NCBI GenBank assembly: GCA_002493905.1
Contig: DLAJ01000010.1
Span: 45,199-109,198, forward strand
Direction of reading: 5' to 3'
Length of the DNA stretch: 64,000 nt
Source: Lachnospiraceae bacterium UBA7050
GTDB taxonomy: Bacteria > Bacillota > Clostridia > Lachnospirales > Lachnospiraceae
Shown: in pieces, positions 32,114 through 40,220 of the stretch
How the letters are laid out: each line of letters starts with the position of its first letter
Position numbering within the stretch: the stretch's first letter is position 1
Made by a program: the position numbers and the translations under genes
Notes under the pieces: generated by a model
The model's input: only the letters and a program-made list of their open reading frames with translations
Database searches by the model: none
Told to the model about the DNA's origin: nothing

Positions 32114-33175
32114 TTAATACGCCTTTACTTTCGTCCAGAGGTCAGCCAGATATTTTTTCAACTCTGTCTCCTGATAGCCGAATACCTCGTCATTGGGATT
32201 ATCAGAACGCGGCACATAAGCGCTGATTCCCTGATAGGTCGTAGTCCTCATCTCCTCAAACGCGCTTTCCACCGGCGAGGAATAGCCGACCGCTTCTGAA
32301 TTTCTAAGCGCATTCTCATCCTCCAGCATAAAATTGATAAACGCATGGGCAAGCTCCGTATCCGCACAGTTTTTCGTAATGACCATGCAGTCATACCAGA
32401 GATTCGTTCCCTCCTCGGGCGTAAAATAATTTAGGTTCGGATTTTCCGTCATCATATATGCCGCATCGCCGGAGTACACGACAGCGATTGCCTTGTTGCC
32501 GGAAATCATATTGTCGATCACATCGTCGCCGACATAAACGGGCTCCATCGTATCGCGCTGTGCAACAAGCCAGTCATAGGCCTCCTCAATCTGCGCCGTA
32601 TCCGTCGTGTTCATGGAATAACCGAGCGCCTTTAACGCAACCATAAAAGAGTCACGCTCAGAATCATACATATAAATGTCTCCCGCATAATCCGTGTCGC
32701 ATAACAGATTCCAGCCCAACGCCGTATCCGCCTCTTTCACGATCGTTGTATCATAAATAATGCCGACTGTACCCCAGAAATAAGGAACCGTATAGACATG
32801 TCCCTCGTCGTATGCCTCATGTCCCATCACAGAATCCATCAGATTTTCTGAGTTTGGGATCATATCCCAGTTTACCGGCTGTAAATAGTCCTCTTTGATC
32901 AGGCGCTCGATCATATAGTCGGACGGGATCAGAATATCGTATTCCTCTCCGCTCATCAGCTTCGTATACATACTCTCATTGGAATCAAACGTCTCGTAAA
33001 CGACCGTACAGTCAAACTCCCGCTCAAATTCATTGATGAGGCTCTTATCAATATATTCCCCCGCGTTATAAACTTTCAGCACCCTGCCGCTTCCTCCGCT
33101 CCCACATCCTGATAATACTGCTGACGCAAGCGCTGCTGTAAGCAGGCATGCTGCTGCTCTTTTTCTCATTTTCAC
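32114..33175 (-). CDS. potD: Spermidine/putrescine-binding lipoprotein
   Basis: 353 residues. Signal peptide with lipobox LSGC. Mature PotD-type fold: LKVYNAGEYIDKSLINEFEREFDCTVVYETFDSNE segments, PYFWGTVGIIYD, AIAVVYSGDAAYM, LWYDCMVITKNC and acidic residues suited to polyamine binding. Last gene of the operon. The GTG at 33175 has CCTCCC-complement GGGAGG seven bases upstream; an ATG two codons later is possible. Confidence 0.94.
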   Translation of the reverse strand: MKMRKRAAACLLTAALASAVLSGCGSGGSGRVLKVYNAGEYIDKSLINEFEREFDCTVVYETFDSNESMYTKLMSGEEYDILIPSDYMIERLIKEDYLQPVNWDMIPNSENLMDSVMGHEAYDEGHVYTVPYFWGTVGIIYDTTIVKEADTALGWNLLCDTDYAGDIYMYDSERDSFMVALKALGYSMNTTDTAQIEEAYDWLVAQRDTMEPVYVGDDVIDNMISGNKAIAVVYSGDAAYMMTENPNLNYFTPEEGTNLWYDCMVITKNCADTELAHAFINFMLEDENALRNSEAVGYSSPVESAFEEMRTTTYQGISAYVPRSDNPNDEVFGYQETELKKYLADLWTKVKAY

Positions 33176-33263
33176 TGTTCTTCCTCCCTAAAATCCATTC
33201 GTTTTCTTTCGTGTATTTTACCGGACACTTCCTGCTGTCCGCTTTCTTTCATCTGCCTTTTTC

Positions 33264-34076
33264 TCACGCCTCATCAGGATGCCTGCTGCGCCTGTTTTTC
33301 TTTTTATTGATAAGCACCGGCACCACATTTCCGATCAGCAGCGCCAGTAAGATCACGACGATCACAATCGTCGAGAGTGCGTTGATCGTCGGGTTCGTGC
33401 GTTTCGTCATATTGTAAACAATGATGGAAATATTCTGCACGCCGTTTCCTGTCACAAAATAAGAAACGACAAAATCATCGAACGACATCGTAAACGCAAG
33501 CAGCATTCCCGCAAAAATCCCCGGTTTGATGCAGGGCACAATGACCTTCATCAGTGTCTGGAACGGGCTTGCCCCCAGGTCCATCGCCGCGTTGGCAAGG
33601 CTGTCGTCAAACTGGCGCACCTTCGGATACACGCTCGTGATCACATAGGGCGTACAGAACAGCACATGGGACAGCAGCATCGTCACATAACCCTTATCAA
33701 TTTTCATGGATGAAAAGAGAATCATCAGCCCGATTGCCGTAACAATATCCGGATTCATGATCGGCAGGTTATTGACGTTAAGCAGCCACTCCTTTAACAC
33801 TCTGCGCGTCTTTGACAGTCCGATTGCCGTCAGGGTGCCGAGCACGGTCGAAATCACCGTGGCAAGTACCGCAATGCTGACAGAAACAGATACCGCGCCC
33901 ATAATCTCGCTGTCCGCTAAAAGCTGTTCATACCAGTGCAGTGAGAAGCCTTCAAACTTAGTCAGTGAGCGCGACGAGTTGAAGGAAAACACCATCATCA
34001 CAAGAATCGGCACATAAAAGAATAAAAAGCACAGCGTAATATAGAGAACCGGAAAGCCCTTTTTTCTTTTTTTCAT
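33264..34076 (-). CDS. potC: Spermidine/putrescine ABC permease
   Basis: 270 residues, six helices. FYVPILVMMVFSFNSSRS at the start, coupling loop NAAMDLGASPFQTLMKVIVPCIKPGI, and SFDDFVVSYFVTGNGVQNISIIVYN typical of PotC. ATG overlaps the potB stop (ATGA), and GGAGGGAG precedes it. A basic tail ends the protein (NKKKNRRSRHPD). Confidence 0.94.
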   Translation of the reverse strand: MKKRKKGFPVLYITLCFLFFYVPILVMMVFSFNSSRSLTKFEGFSLHWYEQLLADSEIMGAVSVSVSIAVLATVISTVLGTLTAIGLSKTRRVLKEWLLNVNNLPIMNPDIVTAIGLMILFSSMKIDKGYVTMLLSHVLFCTPYVITSVYPKVRQFDDSLANAAMDLGASPFQTLMKVIVPCIKPGIFAGMLLAFTMSFDDFVVSYFVTGNGVQNISIIVYNMTKRTNPTINALSTIVIVVILLALLIGNVVPVLINKKKNRRSRHPDEA

Positions 34077-34900
34077 CGCTCTCCTCCCTCCGACGTATCA
34101 ATCTTCTTCGTCGCCCAGATCATGATCAGGATCGCAACTGCCAGGATCAGGGAAATGGCACTGCCGAAATTCCAGTCTCCCACCGAGATAAACTGATTCT
34201 CAATCAGATTTCCGATCAGCACATACTGCCCTCCGCCGAGCAGTTTCGGAATGACAAACGTTGAGATGGATAATAAAAATACCATCGTCACACCGTTCAC
34301 GACGCCCGGAAGAGACAGCTTAAATGTCACCTTCCAAAAAGTCTGCCGCCTGTTTGCACCCAGATCATGGGACGCTTCGATCAGAGATTTATCCATCTTG
34401 GATAATGCCGTATGGATTGGAATTACCATAAACGGTAAAAGATCGCATACCATACCGGTGATCACTGCAAAATCCGTATACATGATCGACATGCGTCCGA
34501 TTCCGAGCCTGTTCAAAAACGAATTGACAATTCCGTTATCCGACAGCAGGCTGATCCACGCGTAGGTACGCAGCAGCGTGTTGATCCACATGGGAATCGT
34601 GACAAATAAAATGAGCGTCGTCTGCGCCCTCTCCTTAAAACCGGAAATGACATAGGCAAGCGTATAGCCGAGCAGCAGACAGATCAGCGTTGTGATAAGC
34701 CCGACTTTCAGGGAACGCATAAATACCTGGCGATAGATCGGGTCTGCGATCTTCTTAAAATTCTCCAGCGTGAACTGGATATTGAGCAGCGAATTACCGC
34801 CCGTCGTGACGGAATATAATACGATCAGCAGAAGCGGTATGATAATGAGTAAAAACGACCATACCAGATACGGCCTGATCAGACTCTTAAAATGCCTCAT
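34073..34900 (-). CDS. potB: Spermidine/putrescine ABC permease
   Basis: 275 residues with six helices. PYLVWSFLLIIIPLLLIVLYS, the TIPMWINTLLRTYAW segment, and coupling loop EASHDLGANRRQTFWKVTFKLSLPG. The ATG at 34900 is preceded by GGAGGATTATT; this site lies at the end of the 130-base cassette type I (copy A) that separates potB from potA. Confidence 0.94.
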   Translation of the reverse strand: MRHFKSLIRPYLVWSFLLIIIPLLLIVLYSVTTGGNSLLNIQFTLENFKKIADPIYRQVFMRSLKVGLITTLICLLLGYTLAYVISGFKERAQTTLILFVTIPMWINTLLRTYAWISLLSDNGIVNSFLNRLGIGRMSIMYTDFAVITGMVCDLLPFMVIPIHTALSKMDKSLIEASHDLGANRRQTFWKVTFKLSLPGVVNGVTMVFLLSISTFVIPKLLGGGQYVLIGNLIENQFISVGDWNFGSAISLILAVAILIMIWATKKIDTSEGGER

Positions 34901-34902
34901 AA

Positions 34903-35038
34903 TAATCCTCCATGATTCCACTTACGCAGGAATCTCAAAGCGAGATGAAAAACGCCTGTTTTTGGCGTTTTTCGAAGAATGATTTAGATTTTCTTTGCAG
35001 GCGTACTTTGACTGCTTAGAAAATCTTCATTCTTTTCA
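34903..35038 (-). repeat. Intergenic cassette type I, copy A (potA-potB)
   Basis: Fills the whole potA-potB gap. On the minus strand it carries three hairpins in a row: H1 (outer AAGAATGA/TCATTCTT 34975-35034, AGATTTTCT/AGAAAATCT 34986-35026, inner GCAG/CTGC); H2 (arms 34947-34956 and 34964-34973, GAAAAACGCC type); H3 (GATTCC 34914-34919 with GGAATC 34929-34934); then CATGGAGGA, the potB ribosome binding site. It aligns along its length with 45366-45500. Confidence 0.88.
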
Positions 35039-35040
35039 CA

Positions 35041-36093
35041 CTAGTAGTCCATCTTATACATAACGTGAATGTCTTCTTTATCCAGTACCATACCGACCGT
35101 CTTTCCGATCTCGTGAATATCCGTCGTATGAATCTTGTATTCGCGCTGCGCCGTTTTTACGATAATCTCATAGTGAACACCTTTGAACACGCTGCTGATG
35201 ATCTCACCGACAAGCAGCGCCCGCTCCGGCTCCACGATCTCAATATCCTCCGGACGCAGAACGACTTCGATCTCCTCATTTTCCTTAAAGCCCTTGTCCA
35301 CGCACTCGAACTCATACCCGTCGAATTTCACAAGGCAGTCCCTGATCATATTCCCTTCAATGATGTTGGATTCCCCGATGAAATCCGCAACAAAGCGGTT
35401 TTCCGGCTCGTTATAGATATCAACGGGCGTCCCGATCTGCTGAATCTTGCCGTCATTCATCACGACGACCGTATCCGACATGGAGAGCGCCTCCTCCTGA
35501 TCATGCGTCACAAAAATAAAGGTGATACCGACCTCCTGCTGAATCTTTTTTAACTCTCCCTGCATCTCCTTGCGCAGCTTTGCGTCAAGCGCGCTTAATG
35601 GTTCGTCAAGCAAAAGCACCTTCGGCTCGTTTACAAGCGCACGGGCGATCGCGACGCGCTGCTGCTGTCCGCCAGAAAGCAGCGTGACATCTCTTTTTTC
35701 AAAACCGTCCAGTCCCACGAGCGAGAGCATCTTCTTCACTTTCTGTTTAATGACGGATTTATCCACTTTTTTAATATTTAAGCCGAACGCCACATTATCG
35801 TACACATTCAAAAAGGGGAAAAGCGCATATTTCTGAAATACCGTGTTGATCTCGCGTTTATAGGGCGGTACTTTGGCAATATCGATGCCGTTAAACAACA
35901 GCTCCCCCTTGCTCGGCTCCTCAAAGCCCGCAATGATACGCAAAATCGTCGTCTTTCCACAGCCGGAAGGTCCAAGCAGCGTCAAAAACTGATTCTCGTA
36001 AATGTTTAAGTCAATGCCGCGCAATACCTGCTGGTCGTCAAAATTCTTTGTAATTCCCCTAAGTTCGATGATGCAGTTACCCATATCCGCCAT
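35041..36093 (-). CDS. potA: Spermidine/putrescine ABC transporter ATPase
   Basis: 350 residues. Walker A GPSGCGKTT (41-49), FQKYALFPFLNVYDNVAFGL around the Q-loop, signature LSGGQQQR, Walker B VLLLDEPLSALD, switch THDQEEALSM; C-terminal TOBE-like domain (EVVLRPEDIEIVEPE). Couples ATP hydrolysis to polyamine uptake through PotBC. The ATG at 36093 is chosen because AGGA lies seven bases upstream; TTG at 36129 and ATG at 36084 are alternatives. Confidence 0.95.
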   Translation of the reverse strand: MADMGNCIIELRGITKNFDDQQVLRGIDLNIYENQFLTLLGPSGCGKTTILRIIAGFEEPSKGELLFNGIDIAKVPPYKREINTVFQKYALFPFLNVYDNVAFGLNIKKVDKSVIKQKVKKMLSLVGLDGFEKRDVTLLSGGQQQRVAIARALVNEPKVLLLDEPLSALDAKLRKEMQGELKKIQQEVGITFIFVTHDQEEALSMSDTVVVMNDGKIQQIGTPVDIYNEPENRFVADFIGESNIIEGNMIRDCLVKFDGYEFECVDKGFKENEEIEVVLRPEDIEIVEPERALLVGEIISSVFKGVHYEIIVKTAQREYKIHTTDIHEIGKTVGMVLDKEDIHVMYKMDY

Positions 36094-36141
36094 GTCTGCG
36101 TCCTGTCCCTTTCCTGGCTCTCTGCCCAAGTATTTGATTTC

Positions 36142-36675
36142 CTAAAAGCTTGGCGGCGCGCTCACCCACAATATCTGCGCGCCTTTTTTCGATTCTATGT
36201 AATGCTTGTATTTCGGCTCAAAATAAAAGGACTCTCCCTTCTGCGCCTTATAGGTCTTGCCGTCGATCACAACCGATATCTGACCGCTTAAGACAAACCC
36301 GAATTCTTCCCCTTCATGCGGATTATCCGGATAGGTCGCGCCGCCCGGCGAGAGCGTTAATAAGATCGGTTCCATCATATTTTTCTGGGCATTCGGAATG
36401 ATCCATTCGATTTTGTTGCCCAGCTCTTTATCTTCCTTTTCAAAATAATCGGTTTTATGAAACACGACCTGTTCGTCCGCCGAATCGTTAAAAAACGTCT
36501 TTAAGTCCGTCCCCAGACACTGCAGGATGTCGATCAGCGTCGCGATAGACGGCGATGTTAGATCTCTCTCCACCTGCGAGATAAAGCCCTTCGAAAGCTC
36601 CGCCCTGTCGGCAAGCTCCTCCTGCGTCAGTCCCTTCAGCATTCTCAACTCTTTGATCTTATTCCCGATTTCCAC
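36142..36675 (-). CDS. XRE-cupin regulator of polyamine transport
   Basis: 177 residues: Cro/C1 HTH (IGNKIKELRMLKGLTQEELADRAELSKGFISQVERDLTSPSIATL) and a C-terminal cupin (PHEGEEFGFVLSGQISVVIDGKTYKAQKGESFYFEPKYKHYIES). This is the PuuR-like two-domain type commonly found as first gene of potABCD operons, where the cupin senses a polyamine. It is co-transcribed with potABCD. The start is GTG with AAGGGG upstream. The palindrome at its promoter is the likely operator. Confidence 0.9.
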   Translation of the reverse strand: MEIGNKIKELRMLKGLTQEELADRAELSKGFISQVERDLTSPSIATLIDILQCLGTDLKTFFNDSADEQVVFHKTDYFEKEDKELGNKIEWIIPNAQKNMMEPILLTLSPGGATYPDNPHEGEEFGFVLSGQISVVIDGKTYKAQKGESFYFEPKYKHYIESKKGAQILWVSAPPSF

Positions 36676-36845
36676 AAAAACCCCTTTTCCGCGTGGAAGT
36701 GCATTCCCTTCGCGCTATGTAATTGCTTTCCCCGATTGCCCTGCAGGACAGACCGTCTTTATTTTCATCCAAAGCACCCTATTGCCAGAATCAATACACT
36801 AAACTTCAAGTTCAGCCATACTATCCTTTGTAATTATAAACACAA

Positions 36846-36902
36846 AGTTTAGAATTTCTAAACTCACAAGGTCTAGTATACATCTTTATCGCACGATGTC
36901 AA
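36846..36902 (-). promoter_or_regulatory. Polyamine operon promoter and operator
   Basis: Minus strand TTGACA (36902-36897), 16 bases, TATACT (36880-36875). At the start point lies a perfect 19-base palindrome, AGTTTAGAA-T-TTCTAAACT (36846-36864), and a weaker TAAACTT/AAGTTCA-like element follows at about 36801-36815. Well placed for repression by the XRE-cupin protein. Confidence 0.75.
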
Positions 36903-36930
36903 TACTTATTTTACGAAAAAAAGCGCAGTA

Positions 36931-36968
36931 AAAAACAGGGCATATAGAAATCTATAGGCCCTGTTTTT
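36931..36968 (-). terminator. Terminator of the GH5-RCC1 operon
   Basis: AAAAACAGGGC (36931-36941) pairs with GCCCTGTTTTT (36958-36968) with an inner TATAGA/TCTATA stem; T residues follow on the minus strand. Confidence 0.88.
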
Positions 36969-36985
36969 TACCCTTGTACCGGGTT

Positions 36986-38566
36986 TTAACCGATTTTCAC
37001 CCGATCCGCGATTTTCACGGGAGCGGTTCTTTGGTGTTCCCATGAGCCCTGCCCCAGCTGACAGTATTCATCTGCTCCGCAGCCCCAAAGCGTGCCGTCC
37101 GTCCGCAGGATATAGGTATTAAACGATGTCGTATATATGTCAAAAACCTGATCCATCACAAATGTGGGGCTTGGGATTCTTTCCGCAGTCCGGTTTCCGA
37201 TTTCCCCATTGCTGTTCATTCCCCATCCCCAAAGTGTGTTATCCGTCCGGATCGCAAAGGTACTAAACGCGCCAACATGAATGCTGCTGACATTTTCCAT
37301 AATCGGAACCGGCACCGCGCTTTCAAATGACTGACCGCTTCCTGTAAAATCCAAAGCCGGCGCTTTTCCCCATGCCCACAAAATATTGTCCTGCTTTATC
37401 ATATAATTTGCAAGGTCGCTGGATGCAGCAGTGAATACACCGTCCGCTATCTTCTTCGGGTGCGTGATTGCGTTATGAAGGATCATCATTCCCTCCGTAT
37501 GAGAAAAAGAAGAGCCCCAGTGCCAACAGGAACCGTCCGTTTTTATAGCGGTGCAAGAACCGTCTTTCGTCTGAAACGTCCGCACATGATCCATAATTTT
37601 CACAGGCGATAACTGGCTGTCCCTATTACCGTTCCCCAACTGTCCCGCATGATTGTGACCCCATGCCCACAGTGAGCCGTCTGACTGAATGGCATAAGTG
37701 CTTGCCACATCATCTGTCATACCGGAATAATAGGTTGCATTAGCGGCATAGACCACATGATCCATGATTTTCACGGGTGTCAGGTGCGGATTGCAGGTTC
37801 CGTCCCCCAGCTCCCCCCAATGGTTGGTTCCCCACCCCCACAGCGTACCGTCAGATTTCAGCGCAATTACAGCATATCCCTGATGGATCGATTGATAGGC
37901 TCCCGGTTCATACCATGAATATTTTTTGCTTTCGACATAAACCACATCATCCATGATTTTCACGGGTATCCTGGAAGGCTGGACGGTACCGTCCCCGAAC
38001 GCGCCGTTATTTTCCCCCAATGCCCACAGACTGTTATCAGTGGTAATGGCATAGCAGGTCATATCTCCGTTGCTATAAACGGATTTCACATGATCCATGA
38101 CCTTGACGGGAACTCCCCGGCTTCCCTCCATCCAGTCCCCCGCAATCCAATCCGCCGGCATCATCATCATCGATCCAATGCTTCCGGCTCCCCCACAGGT
38201 CCACAAGGTTTGATCTTCTTTTATGAACGCGCAAAAATAAATTCCGGCACAAAAGTTCCGGGCTCCGATCTCCGCAGAAACCTGAAATCCAGCGGCATTG
38301 CCCGACAGCTCTGTTCCCGCCCCTTCTTCCCGCACATCGGAGTCAGGAAGACCATTCATGCTGCGTCCCTCCGCAAAACCGTATGTGATAAAATGATTCC
38401 AAAGAGCTTCCGCATCATTTCCGTAAACCGCTCTCACATCTGGATACATGGATGCATAATAGTCCGGGTCAAATTGCTCTCTCGAAGGTGCCGCGGATAC
38501 GCTCACACTGTTAAAGAACACCAAAATCACCGACAAAAGTGTTCCTAACATTCTCTTTTGTTTCAT
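36986..38566 (-). CDS. Secreted RCC1-repeat protein
   Basis: 526 residues. Signal peptide (MKQKRMLGTLLSVILVFFNSVSVSA). Residues of about 30-75 (FDPDYYASMYPDVRAVYGNDAEALWNHFITYGFAEGR) are a short domain often found in surface proteins. The rest is a seven-bladed-propeller type array of RCC1 units with LWGWGTNHWGELGDGT, LWAWGHNHAGQLGNGN, LWGWGMNSNGEIGN and LWGCGADEYCQLGQG. Function unknown; probably extracellular binding. The start at 38566 has AGGG six bases upstream; ATG at 38581 overlaps the GH5 stop and is an alternative. Confidence 0.85.
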   Translation of the reverse strand: MKQKRMLGTLLSVILVFFNSVSVSAAPSREQFDPDYYASMYPDVRAVYGNDAEALWNHFITYGFAEGRSMNGLPDSDVREEGAGTELSGNAAGFQVSAEIGARNFCAGIYFCAFIKEDQTLWTCGGAGSIGSMMMMPADWIAGDWMEGSRGVPVKVMDHVKSVYSNGDMTCYAITTDNSLWALGENNGAFGDGTVQPSRIPVKIMDDVVYVESKKYSWYEPGAYQSIHQGYAVIALKSDGTLWGWGTNHWGELGDGTCNPHLTPVKIMDHVVYAANATYYSGMTDDVASTYAIQSDGSLWAWGHNHAGQLGNGNRDSQLSPVKIMDHVRTFQTKDGSCTAIKTDGSCWHWGSSFSHTEGMMILHNAITHPKKIADGVFTAASSDLANYMIKQDNILWAWGKAPALDFTGSGQSFESAVPVPIMENVSSIHVGAFSTFAIRTDNTLWGWGMNSNGEIGNRTAERIPSPTFVMDQVFDIYTTSFNTYILRTDGTLWGCGADEYCQLGQGSWEHQRTAPVKIADRVKIG

Positions 38567-38577
38567 CTTTTTCCCTG

Positions 38578-39525
38578 TCATTTTCTCTTTTCAGCTCTCC
38601 CAATAAAGGACCCATTCCCGCCAAGCCTCTTTTTCATCCAGAGACCGGTTTCGGTCAGATCATCGTCGCCCCAATCGGACGTCTTTGTACAGGGCACCTT
38701 AATCATGGAAGAGGATTCGTCACGGTTTGCCAGATTCCACTGTGCATAACTCATGCAGTGCGCATCCGCAAACTCCGCCCACTTATGTGCCTCCTCATCG
38801 TCCAGATCGCCATTACCCGACGCATCACAGTTGCTATACTCACTAATGAATACCGGTGCTCCCTTGCTCAGAGCATAGCTGACCTTATCACGAAGATACT
38901 GCTTATGCGTCGCAGCATAATAATGAACTGCGTACATGAGCTGTTCTCCTTCAATGGGGTCGTCAGCAGCATGATCCACATCCTGCGACCAGTTCGGCGT
39001 ACCGATGATAATGACTGCCTTGGGTGCTTTTTTGCGGATCACGGGAATGACCTCCTCCGCATAGGCTTTGACAACAGCCCAATTCACACCCTCTCCGTTC
39101 GGCTCGTTGCAGATCTCGTAAAGTACATTCTCATATCCGGCGTACTTCTGCGTCATTTCTGCAAAAAACTTCTTTGCTTCTTCCTTATTCGTCTGCGGAT
39201 TGCCGTCGCTTAAGATATGCCAGTCAATAATCACATACATGCCAAGCTCCACAGCCGCCTTCACACCGGTGTCGATCAGACCTTTTAAGTAATCCTGATC
39301 GCCGTCCGTTAAATAGCCGCCTTCCTCTGCCGTATACATCGCAAGGCGGATCAAGTTTGCGCCCCAGTCCCTGACCGTCTCAAACGCCGCCTTATTGATG
39401 TATTCAGGATACCATACAATACCGAGCGTGCTCGGTCCCTTTAACTGAAACGGCGTCCCGTTCTTGTCCGTCAGTTGTGTTCCCCGCACAGTCAGCGCAC
39501 CGTGCGTCTCAAATGCTGTTGCCAT
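38578..39525 (-). CDS. GH5 endo-glucanase-like enzyme, no signal peptide
   Basis: 315 residues, a single (beta/alpha)8 GH5 domain. Catalytic acid/base in LYEICNEPNG and nucleophile in PVFISEYSNCD; conserved LIRLAMYT, MYVIIDWHI and AVHYYA. Most similar in look to GH5 endo-beta-1,4-glucanases. No signal peptide: the ATG at 39525 has GGAGGG upstream and the protein starts TAFETHGALTVRG, so it should be cytosolic unless exported otherwise. It is followed, with overlap or near-overlap, by the secreted RCC1 gene. May act on imported cello-oligosaccharides (inference). Confidence 0.9.
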   Translation of the reverse strand: MATAFETHGALTVRGTQLTDKNGTPFQLKGPSTLGIVWYPEYINKAAFETVRDWGANLIRLAMYTAEEGGYLTDGDQDYLKGLIDTGVKAAVELGMYVIIDWHILSDGNPQTNKEEAKKFFAEMTQKYAGYENVLYEICNEPNGEGVNWAVVKAYAEEVIPVIRKKAPKAVIIIGTPNWSQDVDHAADDPIEGEQLMYAVHYYAATHKQYLRDKVSYALSKGAPVFISEYSNCDASGNGDLDDEEAHKWAEFADAHCMSYAQWNLANRDESSSMIKVPCTKTSDWGDDDLTETGLWMKKRLGGNGSFIGRAEKRK

Positions 39526-39663
39526 TCTGTCACCCTCCATTTCTCTCTGCTCTTTCCTGCCATTCATCCTCCCGGCAGGCACACATGTCCGCTTTATTCC
39601 GCTGCGAAATCCCGTCCTGCAGAGACATCCGTGTCATACCTTCCCATTCTGTACGGTTTTCCA

Positions 39664-40188
39664 TCACTGCCCGTCCCACAGAACCACTTCTCCCGCCGCA
39701 AGCGATTTTTGTACATCGATCAGCCTTTGATTCGATGAGCCGCGGAAACGCAGCGTAATGTCATGCAGTTCGTCCACATAACGCCCGTCCACCATCACGT
39801 CAAAGCATGACAGCAGTTCCCGCGTCAATTCCCATTTCGGAAACATCTCCGCCACAATCTCGCGGTCAAACAGATAACCCGAAAAACACCAGATATCCTT
39901 ATTCGGCAGTTCCTCCTTCACCCGTTTTACAAACGGAAGCAGCCCGACCTGATTCTGGTATTCCATCGGCTCGCCCCCGAGCAGTGTCAAACCGCGCACA
40001 TAGTACGGGCGAAGCTCCTCAATCAGCATATCCATCGTTCCGCGCGTAAATTCTTTTCCATACCCGAAATCCCACGCGACCTCGTTAAAACAATTCCTGC
40101 ACCTGTGATTGCAGCCGCTCACAAACAGCGACACCCGCACACCCGGACCGTTCGCGATATCGCAGGTTTTAATCTCCGCATAATTCAT
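39664..40188 (-). CDS. nrdG: Anaerobic ribonucleotide reductase activating protein
   Basis: 174 residues, radical SAM enzyme with Cys26-x3-Cys30-x2-Cys33 (SGCNHRCRNC) and GGEPM. Makes the glycyl radical on NrdD using S-adenosylmethionine. Lies 32 bases after nrdD; GAGGA precedes the ATG. Confidence 0.96.
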   Translation of the reverse strand: MNYAEIKTCDIANGPGVRVSLFVSGCNHRCRNCFNEVAWDFGYGKEFTRGTMDMLIEELRPYYVRGLTLLGGEPMEYQNQVGLLPFVKRVKEELPNKDIWCFSGYLFDREIVAEMFPKWELTRELLSCFDVMVDGRYVDELHDITLRFRGSSNQRLIDVQKSLAAGEVVLWDGQ

Positions 40189-40220
40189 AGCAAGTCCTCA
40201 AAAGAATGAGATACGCTTCC

